Source: Sugiyamaella lignohabitans
Taxonomy: Eukaryota; Ascomycota; Dipodascomycetes; Dipodascales; Trichomonascaceae
Length of the DNA: 64,000 nucleotides
Direction of reading: 5' to 3'
NCBI RefSeq assembly: GCF_001640025.1
Contig: NC_031672.1
Span: forward strand, 248,001 to 312,000
Shown: positions 7,830-17,856 of the stretch, in pieces
How the letters are laid out: each line of letters begins with the position of its first letter
Numbering within the stretch: position 1 is the first letter of the stretch
The notes under the pieces: model-generated
What the model saw: only the letters and a program-made list of their open reading frames with translations
Databases searched by the model: none
Told to the model about the DNA's origin: nothing
Translations under genes and position numbers: made by a program

Positions 7830-9736
7830 TTACGATTGGGAAGAGGAGTGTTGAGAGGAGTCGGTGTCAGAGTTTTCTTCGATTCCTAGCACGTTGGACT
7901 TGAGTTTTAGCCAACGCTCCTCGGGGATGATGAAGTACGCACACAGAGCGAACATCGTGACAATTCCCATGATAATGGGTGCGTAGTTGAGGTTCTGGGC
8001 GGTGACGGGAAACTCCTGAGGGGAGAACAGGATACCTGCCAGGTATGTGTTCCAGAGGAACGAGATTAGTTGGAACGGTTTTGAGAACACTCCAAGAGAC
8101 AGTTTAGGCTTGAAAGCAGTCTGCTTGCTGAGGAAAAATCTACCAAAGGAGATAAGTCCCCAGGCACTGACTGTTGGCACACCTGATATAGAGACAAGAC
8201 TCTGGAAGGCCAACGCACTAGGAAGAATAGAACACAGCAGAATTGCCGATACAATTCCAATGAATGTGATGGCATTTGTGGGCTGGTTAGTTTTGGGCGA
8301 AACCTTACTGATCCATCCGGAAAAAGGGAGAACTCCATCTCTGGCAATAGCATAGACAAGACGGGACGCAGCAACAATTGAAACAATAGAACTGGCCAGA
8401 GTACTGAGCACTGACAGAGCTGTCATGACACAGTGCGCACGCTTTCCGAGAGCCAGGGCATATATTTGAACAAAAGGTTGTGGAGCATCGAAACTGAAAA
8501 GAACGTCCAAATCAGGAGTGCAGAATAGGAAGATAAGAATAATTGGAGCTGCCATTAGGGTACAAGCAATGGCCGAGTAAATAAGACCCTTGGCAGCCGT
8601 GACACTTGCATTCTTAGTCTCTTCGGCAACATGAGCACTGGCATCAAATCCAACTTGTACTCCAGCAGTAGCGAAGAAACACAGCATCCAAGCCCACGTA
8701 TTGGATGCTCCTCCAGTCTCATTTTCGAAGTTGGTAAATACAAAGTCAGCAGACTGGAATCCATATGTCTGGCTAACACCAATAGGAAGCCAAATCACAT
8801 TGAGCAAAAAGTCCAAGATTACAATTCCCATGCAAATTCTAAAAGCATATTTGTAATACTTGGGATGAAGATAGTTAATCAATAAGCAGAGACCTAAAAT
8901 GGCCTCGGAAACAATCCATTGAACAGCTCGGAACCTGACATTAGATACATCGACATTGAAATCAAGTCCAAACACCTTGGCCTCTGAGAACATATAGTTA
9001 GCAGCTACTTGAGAACTACTAGCAATGAAACTAGTCCAGGCAGTACTTGACCAAAAAGCTACAATGAATCCAAACAATCTACCAAATCTAGGACCTCCTG
9101 AGGCAGCTGCCCACAAATAAATGGATCCAGCAGCAGGCAACGCAGAACAAGTCTCTGCTAAAACAGCAGCTGTAATAAGAATAAAAACAGCGGAAATCAG
9201 ATAAGTGGCCCAGTACGCTTGAGGACCTCCTAAGTACAGTCCAAATACAAAAAGACCTCTTAGGCCAGAAATGGTGTCTACAGCCGTGAAACTGGCCGAA
9301 AAATTCTCAACTATTGTGTAATATCTCAAAAGAGTTTGTTTATAACCCAAACTAAGCTAAAAAATAAACACAAGACAATCCATAGTCCACCTTGCGATGG
9401 ATCATGGAAAATGTGCAGTTAGACACTAGGACTCAAAAGCAAATGGATCACTTTTCTTACGCAGGTTTTAACCTGATATCAAGTTCAACGGTATTATCTC
9501 AGCAGCTATGACCAGGATCAAACTGAATCCTGTAGTAATATTGACATCGCAATATTATCTACAGGGTTGAATTTTTCTCCACATCACAGCTGCACCCGTA
9601 GTGGTCCACAGCCTTGAGCCAGCTCTGTTCCTTTGTGTACTTATAGCAAATATCAACTCACCAGGAGATCTTCGTCATCATTGACCTCTGTCACCACTTC
9701 AGGATCTCTTTTCTCTATAGATTCAGTACCAGACAT
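7830..9736 (-). CDS. APC-superfamily permease (amino acid/choline type), one intron
   Basis: Exon 1 9736-9662 (25 aa, ending DDEDLL) and exon 2 9356-7830 give 533 aa. The donor is GTGAGT at 9661 and the acceptor TTTTTTAG at 9357, phase 0. The joined frame reads LLLSLGYKQ, the usual N-terminal signature of the fungal amino-acid/choline transporter family (UGA4/HNM1/THI9 relatives); the second permease in the window has the equivalent QIGYKQ. Hydropathy suggests about 12 membrane helices. Family signs include AALPAAGS-like CSALPAAGSIY and the HVAEE motif. Substrate cannot be read from sequence (GABA, choline, thiamine and polyamines are all known in the family). The intron has no clear CTAAC close to the acceptor, unlike the others here, so the splice model is less certain than the gene. 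Confidence 0.8.
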
Positions 9737-10398
9737 TTCGAATGATAGCAGCCAAAATATTTTTTCTAACTATGTACTGAGGAAAATAACTTTTGTGACA
9801 AAAAAATTTATTCACAAGGATTTCTGCACATGCCTATTTATACTTGTTTGATAAACCAATAAAATGAGTCAAATGTATGAGTCTGCACATATCGGACAGG
9901 AGTGGTGCGCTTTTGTTCACCAGCACAAACTCACTTTGAGCAAGAAGCAGCACCAGAAGCAGTAGCCCTTTAAACTATACAGCGGAAATGTCGCGCTTAT
10001 AAAGAACTTTCTAAGTAACCTTGTTCTCTACACCTTATCCATTTCGAGCCCATTTGCTTCCTAGTTAGCAGCTAGTCTAATTAAGTTGGTGATACGGCAC
10101 TTTCCAACCGGTTTCATACCGAGATGCCGATCTAGTATCAATCCAGCACAAAAAGAGCTGGCCACCTGTAGCAATATAAATAATAATTCCGGCGAATTTT
10201 ATAATTTTATTATTTTTTAACAAAAGAGTCCAACTGAAACACAGAAGCGTAAAAGCAGGAAATCCCTGCTGCGGGATCTGTCAGGGCCAGGGTCAAATCT
10301 GCGACACATTCCATGCACGATTAGATTAAAACCTGCATACACACTCACCCAGGCATGTAACCTCTGACAACGGGGACTCAGCTCCAGCTTGGGTGGTT
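9737..10398. other. Intergenic, no feature
   Basis: Upstream region of the permease. No gene, tRNA or repeat recognised. Confidence 0.4.
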
Positions 10399-10454
10399 GC
10401 CTCCGGCGGCTGGGGCTCCGCCTCAGACCCTGGTTGCTCTTGCTTTGCAGGAGA
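10399..10454 (+). repeat. Half GC element 8 (end A)
   Basis: GCCTCCGGCGGC, TGGGGC-TCC-GCCTCA (one mismatch in the stem), GACCCTGGTTG, CTCTTGC-TTT-GCAGGAG (one G-T pair). Slightly decayed copy in intergenic DNA. Confidence 0.75.
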
Positions 10455-10896
10455 TGGCTGGGCTCGTTTGATTATGGTCTTGGTTTTTTTTTTGCCGCTG
10501 GAGGTGGATAGGGTGTGAATCTAGAAATTTTAGAAATATTTAGCTACTAGCGAACGTTGCTGTTTTAGATCAGATTGAGCTTCTACTATTTTTTAAAGGT
10601 TCCTGGTTAGGAGCCCGTTGTCCGATCTTCTAGTTTTGATGAGGATTTGATATAGTTAGATGGCAATTTTTAGAGCCAACCGCATGTTGCTGATACTAAA
10701 ATGAGAGTGACGTCGATGAGACGTTGCTCAGTCAGCAACCACATGTGGCCGCCATAACGGTTTTTCTCAGTAGTTAAAAAAGCTGCAAGTCTGGAGGATG
10801 ATTTTGCTTATCTCCATGGAGGTTCTTTCTGACAAACGATATTTTAAAGTGGTCAGGGTCTCTCACCATGTCCGCTCGTGCCGCGGAGGAGGCCAT

Positions 10897-11113
10897 GTTG
10901 ATGCTTAAACCCCGTTGACAGAGGTACATGACTTGACACATGATGGAGTTGCTTTTTGTACATCTGCAAGGGTACATGCACTAACCTACCATTTTAACTA
11001 CCAGTTCGACGAGATGGAGAAAATATACCATTCGAATCAAGCTTAAGTTCGCGCAATCGTAGCTTGATTTAGAGTTAGTGCAGGGCACCATCGGCCCTGG
11101 GATGCTTAAACCC
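10897..11113. promoter_or_regulatory. GATGCTTAAACCC direct repeat upstream of an MFS gene
   Basis: The 13-mer GATGCTTAAACCC occurs at about 10900 and again at 11101, roughly 200 bp apart, both upstream of the MFS gene that starts at 11206. It may be a duplicated upstream activating site. No known factor is assigned. Confidence 0.3.
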
Positions 11114-11129
11114 ATGGGGTAGCGCATAA

Positions 11130-11137
11130 TATAAAAG
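11130..11137 (+). promoter_or_regulatory. TATA box of the MFS gene
   Basis: TATAAAAG, 69 nt before the start codon of the MFS gene. A good match to the yeast TATA consensus at a suitable distance. Confidence 0.55.
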
Positions 11138-11205
11138 GCGACACATTTATCTGTTATCAAACAGCTGGATGTGATGTTTACTGCTCTCTCTATACATATT
11201 TTATA

Positions 11206-12735
11206 ATGGTTGACGATGGTATGAAACAAGACGAGGTCTTGGAAGTCATAGCTGATGCTGATTCGACTTTCTCGGATGATCTCTTTGGTATAGTAATAAA
11301 AGATGATGTTCTTTACAAAAAACAGGTTCTCGTCCAAAAGGCTTTGGATGACATTGGAATGACTCCGTTTCATTGGAAACTGTTTTTTCTCAACAGTTTT
11401 GGATATGCCAGTGATTCTCTTCTGGTTGTTTGTCAGTCAATTGCCCAGCCGCAAGTTAATTTGGAGTTTGGCAGGGAGAACGACAGAATTCCTGGTGTAA
11501 GCACTGCGTCTGCAGTGGGTTTGCTGGTAGGAGCCATTTTCTGGGGTGTTGGTGCCGATATTATTGGAAGACGATTGGCTTTTAATTCCAGTTTGTTCCT
11601 TGCTGCTGTGTTTGTTATTATTGCTGGTGCAATGCCAAGTTACATTTCGTTCACTGCTATGGTCGCCCTGTATAGTGCTGCCACTGGTGGTAATTATTGT
11701 TTGGATGCCAGTAATCTGCTAGAATTTCTTCCTAGAAAGAAAGCCTTTTTGACCACTATCTTGGCAGTAGCTTGGGGTTTTGGATACACTATTACAGGAC
11801 TGTTGGCTTGGGCGTTTATGAGTAATTACTCATGTCTATCAGCTGACAATTGTCCAAGAAGTTCAAATCAGGGTTGGAGATATCTTCACTATACTTCAGG
11901 AGGATTGGTTTTGATAGCTGCTATTCTAAGAGTTACAATTATTCACATGCCTCATACTCCTAAATTTCTGATTACACAAAACAGAGACGAAGAAGCTGTG
12001 AAGTTCTTGACGGACATTGCTCGCAAATATAATCGAACCACCACTATTACTGTAGAGCAATTGAGCAGTTATGGTGCTATTCAGGACGTCAAAGAAGGAA
12101 ATAAGGTTAGGAGGTTCACCAAACATGTACGAGGTATTTTTGTGTCTCGTAAATCCACCTATTCATATATCCTGCTGTTGATGTTATGGCTGTTGATTGG
12201 TCTTGGAGACCCTCTATACAGCTACTTCCGTCCTTATTATTTAAAGACGAGAGGATACCAGGATAACACTACCGCTTCGAATTATATTGTATGGAGAAAC
12301 TATGCCATTTCCAACATCTGTGGACTTGTTGGACCACTGCTTGCCTGGCCGCTGCTGGACTTTAAGTATTTGCGACGTAAAGGAACTCTGGCTGTATCCG
12401 CATTAGCAACCATGTTATTTCTGTTTGGATACACCCAGGTCAGAACACCGACCCAGAACACAGCTCTTTCATTCTGTATTAATGCTGTAGAGACGATGTT
12501 TTTTGCTGCTTTGTACGGAGTCACGCCCGAGCTTCTGCCCACGGGCTCTCGTGCAACTGGTTACGGGATAGCTGTGGCACTCAACCGAGTGTGTAACATT
12601 TTTGCTTCTATTATTGCTGGGTATGCCAACGTAGAAACCACTGCTCCCTTATTTATTAGTGCCTCCATGTTCGGAGCACTGGCTGTTGTATCACTTTTGC
12701 TCCCTTTCGAGCCTGCTGGAAAATATATCGCTTAA
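11206..12735 (+). CDS. MFS transporter, sugar-porter/SV2-like
   Basis: 509 aa, single exon. Long hydrophilic N-terminus (about 1-55), then about 12 predicted helices. Seen: the MFS motif-A-like loop GVGADIIGRRLAF between helices 2 and 3, a central cytosolic loop (about 265-310), and a second motif of the C-terminal half, ELLPTGSRATGYG, typical of sugar-porter and SV2-type carriers. The N-terminal helix segment (LVQKALDDIGMTPFHWKLFFLNSFGY) is characteristic of a fungal subgroup of uncharacterised or organic-ion carriers. Substrate unknown. A strong TATA box suggests regulated expression. Divergent from the permease gene across 1.5 kb. Confidence 0.85.
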   Translation: MVDDGMKQDEVLEVIADADSTFSDDLFGIVIKDDVLYKKQVLVQKALDDIGMTPFHWKLFFLNSFGYASDSLLVVCQSIAQPQVNLEFGRENDRIPGVSTASAVGLLVGAIFWGVGADIIGRRLAFNSSLFLAAVFVIIAGAMPSYISFTAMVALYSAATGGNYCLDASNLLEFLPRKKAFLTTILAVAWGFGYTITGLLAWAFMSNYSCLSADNCPRSSNQGWRYLHYTSGGLVLIAAILRVTIIHMPHTPKFLITQNRDEEAVKFLTDIARKYNRTTTITVEQLSSYGAIQDVKEGNKVRRFTKHVRGIFVSRKSTYSYILLLMLWLLIGLGDPLYSYFRPYYLKTRGYQDNTTASNYIVWRNYAISNICGLVGPLLAWPLLDFKYLRRKGTLAVSALATMLFLFGYTQVRTPTQNTALSFCINAVETMFFAALYGVTPELLPTGSRATGYGIAVALNRVCNIFASIIAGYANVETTAPLFISASMFGALAVVSLLLPFEPAGKYIA

Positions 12736-12800
12736 TCCTATTTCTAACAATCAATTTTGCTCTCCTTCTAGCCCTCCACCCGTAGACGGTCCTCGCAAAC

Positions 12801-12853
12801 TCCTGCGGAGCAGGAGCAACGGGGTCTGGGGCGCAGCCCCAGCCGCCGGAGGC
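12801..12853 (-). repeat. Half GC element 9 (end A), between convergent genes
   Basis: TCCTGC-GGA-GCAGGA, CAACGGGGTC, TGGGGC-GCA-GCCCCA, GCCGCCGGAGGC. Loops differ from other copies and stems are intact. It fills the 160-bp gap between the stops of the MFS gene and RFC3, so it is likely in both 3' UTRs. Confidence 0.82.
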
Positions 12854-12895
12854 ATGTTGTTTCCCAGCAGCAAATATAAATAATCATCATTAGAA

Positions 12896-14162
12896 CTAAC
12901 CCTGCAACTCTACAGATTTCTTGACAATGCCAATAGTTGCACTCGTCTGGATTTTTTCGTCGCCTCCACTACTAAGTCTGTACTCAATGTCACTGAGACC
13001 GGCCAGCAGCTCGATGCGAGCCGCAGGTTTTAGGTCGAGGCTGGTGAATTCTGTGGTGATGGCAGTCAGAATATCTGCAAGCGCCAGTCCTTTCGTTTGC
13101 TTGATAAGGTTTACAGACTGTAGAGCTGTGGTCCAGTCGTCGTTCATCATGGCGGAGATAATGCTCTGGATATCCGAGGGGTGAGGGCTGCCAATACAGT
13201 CGTAAACTGTGATATCAGTAATGCTCTCGCCTTCTTCTACCGAGGCATGGCATGCTTGAAGAACGTTCAGTGCCCGTCTCATATCACCTTTCGACAGTTC
13301 CAACAAGGCGCTGAATGCCTCGGGTGTGATATTGACCTTTTCATTGTCGATGACATGCTGAATACGTTTGCGAATGGCCTCTTGAGGCAAGGGTGAGAAC
13401 CGGAACCTCGTACAACGTGATAATAATGCTGGATTTAATTTATGAGTATAGTTTGCCAGAATGCAGAAACGAGTGTGGCTCGTATACTTTTCAATAACTG
13501 CACAGGTCGTTAGTCTGCTGCTGCTTCTATAATTGCACCTGTCTCCTGTCTGTACTTACTTCTTCTCAATGCATTCTGGGCGACATTTGTCATTGCATCT
13601 GCCTCGTCTAAGATAATCAGCTTGAATCCTTTTCTACAAAACGTTAGATCCTGAACACAATTGATTCAGTTTTGTCGATGGGCACTGTGAGTTTCACTTA
13701 CGCAAAAATCTGTCTGGTGCTGGCGAAAGTCTTGATCTGGCCTCGCACTACATCGATACCTCTGTCATCGGAAGCATTCAATTCAAGAACCATATTTCGG
13801 TAGTTCTTTCCGTAAATTTCCTTGGCAATGGCAATAATGGTCGATGTCTTACCAGTACCTGGAGGTCCATAGAAGAGAAGATGTGGGATCTGGCCCACCT
13901 CAACGAACTTTCGCACTGTGGCAATCACGCCCTCGTGACCAGCAACATCGTCCAGCGAAGATGGTCTGTATTTTTCAATCCTGATTCGTGTTAGTTTCTC
14001 AGAGCTGGTGTGGGACATGCCTCCGGCGGCTGGGGCGTAGCCCCAGACCCCATAGCTCGCTTCGCTCGTTGCTACTTACCATGGCAGATTGTCCTGATCT
14101 CCACTGTCCTGCTTGATGATATTTTTTCCTTTAATTTCAGGAGCTTCAGATACGTCTGGCAT
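12896..14162 (-). CDS. RFC3: Replication factor C small subunit Rfc3, three introns
   Basis: Exons 14162-14080, 13980-13702, 13633-13560 and 13497-12896 give 345 aa (yeast Rfc3 is 340). The protein is a subunit of the clamp loader that places PCNA on primer ends, also shared by the Rad24, Elg1 and Ctf18 loaders. Seen: EKYRP motif, Walker A GPPGTGKT (about 66-73), Walker B LDEAD, sensor/arginine-finger motif LLSRCTRFRF, and the small-subunit C-terminal helical domain. Each intron is GTAAGT...CTAAC-(7 to 9 nt)-AG and all three joins keep the frame. Intron 1 (99 nt) is largely a GC half element. The codon CTG falls on the conserved Leu of FKLIILDEAD, which supports CTG = Leu. Confidence 0.94.
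14019..14070. repeat. Half GC element 10 inside RFC3 intron 1
   Basis: GCCTCCGGCGGC, TGGGGC-GTA-GCCCCA, GACCCCATA, then GCTCGCTTCGCTCG. The A or B nature of the inner end is unclear. It occupies more than half of the 99-nt intron (13981-14079). Confidence 0.8.
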
Positions 14163-14713
14163 TGTGAGTTATTCAATAAATATAGGTTTGAGTCAGCCCC
14201 TTACAGTAGTATTCTATAATGGTTAAATGGCGAAGTGATCTCGCGCGTGTAGTTTCGCGTCTGAAATTTCAGAGGTTCCGCTGACGCGCTTAAATGCTCT
14301 ATAGATCAATGATAGCTGCAAGATTAGGTTAAGATCCACTTGCAGCCAGATGAATCTTGATAACTAAACTAACCTGCTAAACTATACCGGTAGGCTGCCG
14401 AACTGAGAGTTCAGAGTGCTAAGGTCGCTAACTAAAAGCATCACAATCTAGGGATTACAGTTTTTATACTGCTGAAGGTTGTGGGGTATTGAAAGCAAAG
14501 AGCGTAGTCGGATATTTTGCTCCTTATTATCTGATTATTTCGCTTGTAGTTTGCAAAGGGTATTTTTAGAAATTTGTACGGGCTTTAGCTCCTTAGAACT
14601 GCCCATTGGTATATACAACAAGAGCTATACTGTACATGTTGGATACTGTGTGTCATTCCATTATCTAATTCAGTCTCTCCTTGATTGGTTGAGCAACTCT
14701 CAAAAACACAAAA
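14163..14713. promoter_or_regulatory. Divergent RFC3 / MID1 intergenic region
   Basis: 550 bp between two divergent starts, presumably holding both promoters. ACGCG-type motifs close to RFC3 (CTCGCGCGTG at about 14240, GACGCGC at about 14283) resemble MluI cell-cycle boxes that control replication genes in other yeasts. This is suggestive only. Confidence 0.35.
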
Positions 14714-16360
14714 ATGAAATCATTTACGATATGTTTCCTATGGTTTTTAACGCTGATTCCTCTCATTTGTGCGCAGTGGATTAAACAAGAAGGGCTTTTA
14801 TTACCCAATTCGTTTTTAGAGGTTGCCTCGGAAAATGGTGAAGTAGACCCTAGCGAGCCGCCAGATATGCATCTGGATATATATGACCGAGCTGATCACG
14901 TTCTGTCGACTTCTCAATCTTCATCAACTGTAGTATCATCATCTAGTGTCATTGAACAGGATCCTGTGACTACGACAATGACAATACCTACGTCTGGAGC
15001 TACCCCAATAATTGATTCAACCCCGATTAGGTTCACTATCAATCCTGGTGATGTGCATACCTACGAACTGTCGGGGATTAATCCTTCTGCAAAGGCTCTT
15101 TTCATATCTTTGAATGTTTGTAATGAGCCATTTCAGTCTGTTCCTTTTGACCTGCCTCAAAACAAAACTCGTTTGACTTTGTTTGCTACTGACACTAATA
15201 TGACAGATGCTCCGATGTCGCAGATCGAGACAGAACTTGGATATGCAAGTATCATTCTTCGAGATTTGCAAAGTTCTACGTCAGTAATCGAAATAGCTGG
15301 TCCTAAACTTCCGAGTGGTTTGAAAAGTAGCTCTTGGACTTATGAAGTTATTGCATCCACGAAAGCACTACAAAGTGATTTTTCATTCACTTCAAATCTC
15401 TATCTCGTTGACACCGATTTTGCAAATGCCTTATTTATTACCAACAATTTCACAACTAGTAACAATGTTCCTACAGAAAATATTTCCGATTTTGGAATCT
15501 ACGTTTACCAATTTTCTAATTCATCTAATGCTGGAGATATCAGAAGACTGTCACAATCTTTCTGCGCTGTTAACACAGAAGGTGCCTTAATTGACCAAGA
15601 CAATGCACAAATGTCCAACACAACTCGTGGCTATGGAAACACGATGAAGGGTCAGATTTTTGTGAGTGGTCTTAATAAATCGGAAACCTATCTTGCATTT
15701 CTCACAAAGCCTAGTGAGCGCTTGGTATACCAAGCTGTAAATTTTACAACAAAATCTGATACAAACTGCCAAGTTATATTTGATCTTGATTTTTGTTCAG
15801 GAGTAGCATTTGCAGTGCCTGGAAATGCCAGTGCTTTCACCACAGAGACTCTGCGAGAGTTCTATGATGATATGGCACTGAACAGATATGGAAATTTCAG
15901 CAAGTCGCTGCAGAATATTCCTTGCAATGCAAGTGCTGAAACCCAATATTCAATAATGAGAGGTTGTGATGACTGTGCAAACTCCTATAAACAGTGGCTT
16001 TGTGCAATAACAATACCTCGTTGCACAGATTGGTCGAATCAGCAAAGCTTCTTATTCCCCCGTCCAGTGGGTCAATCACGGAATCCGGAGATCAATGAGG
16101 TCATAAAGCCGGGAAAATACAAGGAGATACTACCTTGTGCCGACTTATGTTATAGCATTGTTCAAGACTGCTCACCAGATTTCGGATTTTTCTGCCCCAA
16201 AGCAGGACGTGGATTAGAGTTCTCGTACGGTCAGCGGAGTCCAAATGGAGATATTAGTTGTAGTTATCCAGGTGCTGCTTATATTCCCAGCACTGCTTCT
16301 ACCGGTAGAACTATATCCATGGAGTTGATTCTATTCGCTACCTTGCTGTGGATTCTTTAA
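14714..16360 (+). CDS. MID1: Mid1, regulatory subunit of the Cch1 calcium channel
   Basis: 548 aa, the same length as Saccharomyces Mid1. With Cch1 it forms the high-affinity plasma-membrane calcium influx channel used in pheromone and stress responses. Seen: a signal peptide (1-20, cleavage near LICA-QW), a Ser/Thr-rich segment, many N-glycosylation sequons in the extracellular part (for example NKT, NMT, NFT, NTT), and the Cys-rich C-terminal domain with CDDCANSYKQWLC, IPRC and LPCADLCYSIVQDC, which is the family hallmark. It ends in a short hydrophobic tail (about 532-548), as in the family, where it serves as a membrane or GPI-type anchor. Convergent with PUS4; the stops are 49 bp apart. 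Confidence 0.9.
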   Translation: MKSFTICFLWFLTLIPLICAQWIKQEGLLLPNSFLEVASENGEVDPSEPPDMHLDIYDRADHVLSTSQSSSTVVSSSSVIEQDPVTTTMTIPTSGATPIIDSTPIRFTINPGDVHTYELSGINPSAKALFISLNVCNEPFQSVPFDLPQNKTRLTLFATDTNMTDAPMSQIETELGYASIILRDLQSSTSVIEIAGPKLPSGLKSSSWTYEVIASTKALQSDFSFTSNLYLVDTDFANALFITNNFTTSNNVPTENISDFGIYVYQFSNSSNAGDIRRLSQSFCAVNTEGALIDQDNAQMSNTTRGYGNTMKGQIFVSGLNKSETYLAFLTKPSERLVYQAVNFTTKSDTNCQVIFDLDFCSGVAFAVPGNASAFTTETLREFYDDMALNRYGNFSKSLQNIPCNASAETQYSIMRGCDDCANSYKQWLCAITIPRCTDWSNQQSFLFPRPVGQSRNPEINEVIKPGKYKEILPCADLCYSIVQDCSPDFGFFCPKAGRGLEFSYGQRSPNGDISCSYPGAAYIPSTASTGRTISMELILFATLLWIL

Positions 16361-16409
16361 ATATGCATTATTGTAGAGTACAAAATTATCTATTAACATT
16401 GTTTATTGT

Positions 16410-17621
16410 TTATCGTTTGTAGTTTTCCGTTTCAGTTCCCTGTACATGATCCGGATTTTTTTGTTTAACGTTTGTCAGAGCTGTGTCTTCTTTCGTTTCA
16501 TTTTCTTCCTGATCTTGGGTAGCAGGCCCGGGTTCTTCTTTGGGAAAGAGATTTTTTAAAGTTTCTCCAGGTCCAGAATGCAAGTAATATTGTAAAGGTG
16601 GTCCCCAGTAGGAGTCAGGGTGTTGTGTGAAATCAGTCAGTTCAAATGCGTTTTCACCCACTTTCCAATTGCCTTGTTGGAGACGGGTCAGTGTCACCAT
16701 GTGTGCACCACATCCTAATGCCAAGCCAAGATCATGGATCAATGTCCTAATATATGTTCCTGAAGAAACACTGAATCTAATCTCAAGAATAGGGCTTGGT
16801 TTTGAGTTTTCAGGAATCGTTCCATCGTAAAACAGCTCTGGTGGAGGAGCAAGTCCCTTTGACTGTAGAGATTTCTCTTCAAATTCGATTGAAATTTTCC
16901 TTTCTTCTTCCGGACTCTCAATAGCAGGAGCAGAAAATTTGTGATCCCACTGCAATCCACCGTTTATAAGTTCTAATTCGTGGACAGTCACATTGCGGGC
17001 CTCAATTTCTCGCGGTAATGGCTGGCCAGACCGAGCATATTCATAGAGTTTCTTGCCGCCCATCTTCAGGGCTGAATAAATAGGAGGGATCTGAGAAATG
17101 TCACCACGAAGCTTTGTTAATGCAGTCGCGACCATTTCGTCGGTAATGTGATCTGTCTTTCCTCTACCCACAACTTTTCCTTCCGAATCATAGGTATCCG
17201 TGGTAGTACCTAGTAAGGCAGTTGCTCGATATACTTTCGTACAATTGCCAAGATATTTAGGTAATTCTTTCGTTCCATTTCCAACGCCAATTACTAGAAT
17301 GCCATCTGCCAGTGGATCTAAAGTACCTCCATGACCCACTTTTATAGGCGGTAGTCGCTGTCTACGCGACTTCTTGCCTCCCTTATATTGGCTGGTAACC
17401 TTTTTAATATCGGCTTCAAATAAGGACGATTTGTTAAATAGATCACGGATCTTATGTACAATGTCATGCGAAGTAGGGCCCGATGGCTTGTTCACTGCGA
17501 ACACACCGTTCATTGTAGTTTCTAGAGCGTTCACTGTCCTGGACTCGGCTGCAATAAATACGGTTTTTCGAGTTTCAATCACGGTCCTCAAAAAATTCAA
17601 ATTCGCTTTTATCCAGAGCAT
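16410..17621 (-). CDS. PUS4: tRNA pseudouridine-55 synthase Pus4
   Basis: TruB-family enzyme that makes pseudouridine-55 in the T-loop of cytoplasmic and mitochondrial tRNAs. Seen: the N-terminal MNGVFAVNKPSGPTSHD motif, the catalytic block GHGGTLDPLADG with its nucleophilic Asp, the YEYARSGQPLPR block, and SSGTYIRTLIHDLG. A Lys/Arg-rich insert follows motif I as in the yeast enzyme. The ATG chosen at 17621 gives 403 aa. A second in-frame ATG at 17513 gives 367 aa and matches where the Saccharomyces protein begins. The extra 36 residues are basic and hydrophobic without acid residues for long stretches, so they could be a mitochondrial presequence. The C-terminus is a charged tail. Confidence 0.93.
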   Translation of the reverse strand: MLWIKANLNFLRTVIETRKTVFIAAESRTVNALETTMNGVFAVNKPSGPTSHDIVHKIRDLFNKSSLFEADIKKVTSQYKGGKKSRRQRLPPIKVGHGGTLDPLADGILVIGVGNGTKELPKYLGNCTKVYRATALLGTTTDTYDSEGKVVGRGKTDHITDEMVATALTKLRGDISQIPPIYSALKMGGKKLYEYARSGQPLPREIEARNVTVHELELINGGLQWDHKFSAPAIESPEEERKISIEFEEKSLQSKGLAPPPELFYDGTIPENSKPSPILEIRFSVSSGTYIRTLIHDLGLALGCGAHMVTLTRLQQGNWKVGENAFELTDFTQHPDSYWGPPLQYYLHSGPGETLKNLFPKEEPGPATQDQEENETKEDTALTNVKQKNPDHVQGTETENYKR

Positions 17622-17856
17622 ATAACTTAATTTGGGAAGGAGCGATATAAACAAAAAATAATTTATACATCAGTTAACCTTACAATGCATGAACTTTTTC
17701 AGCAGCCAAATATGGAAATAATGTCGACGATCTATTTTGTAGAATCAAAAAATGTTCTTACAAACCGCTGTGAAATCTATCATAATATCAATAGCAACAA
17801 GAACTTCTTCGAGCCTTGAGCCGATTAGTGCAATGGCGCCAGAATTGTCGACGTAT

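Noticed and set aside
7500..7854. Several 60-100 aa frames in both strands around element 7, with similar peptides
   Set aside because: They are translations of the GC palindrome itself, repeated wherever an element occurs; no sign of a coding element.
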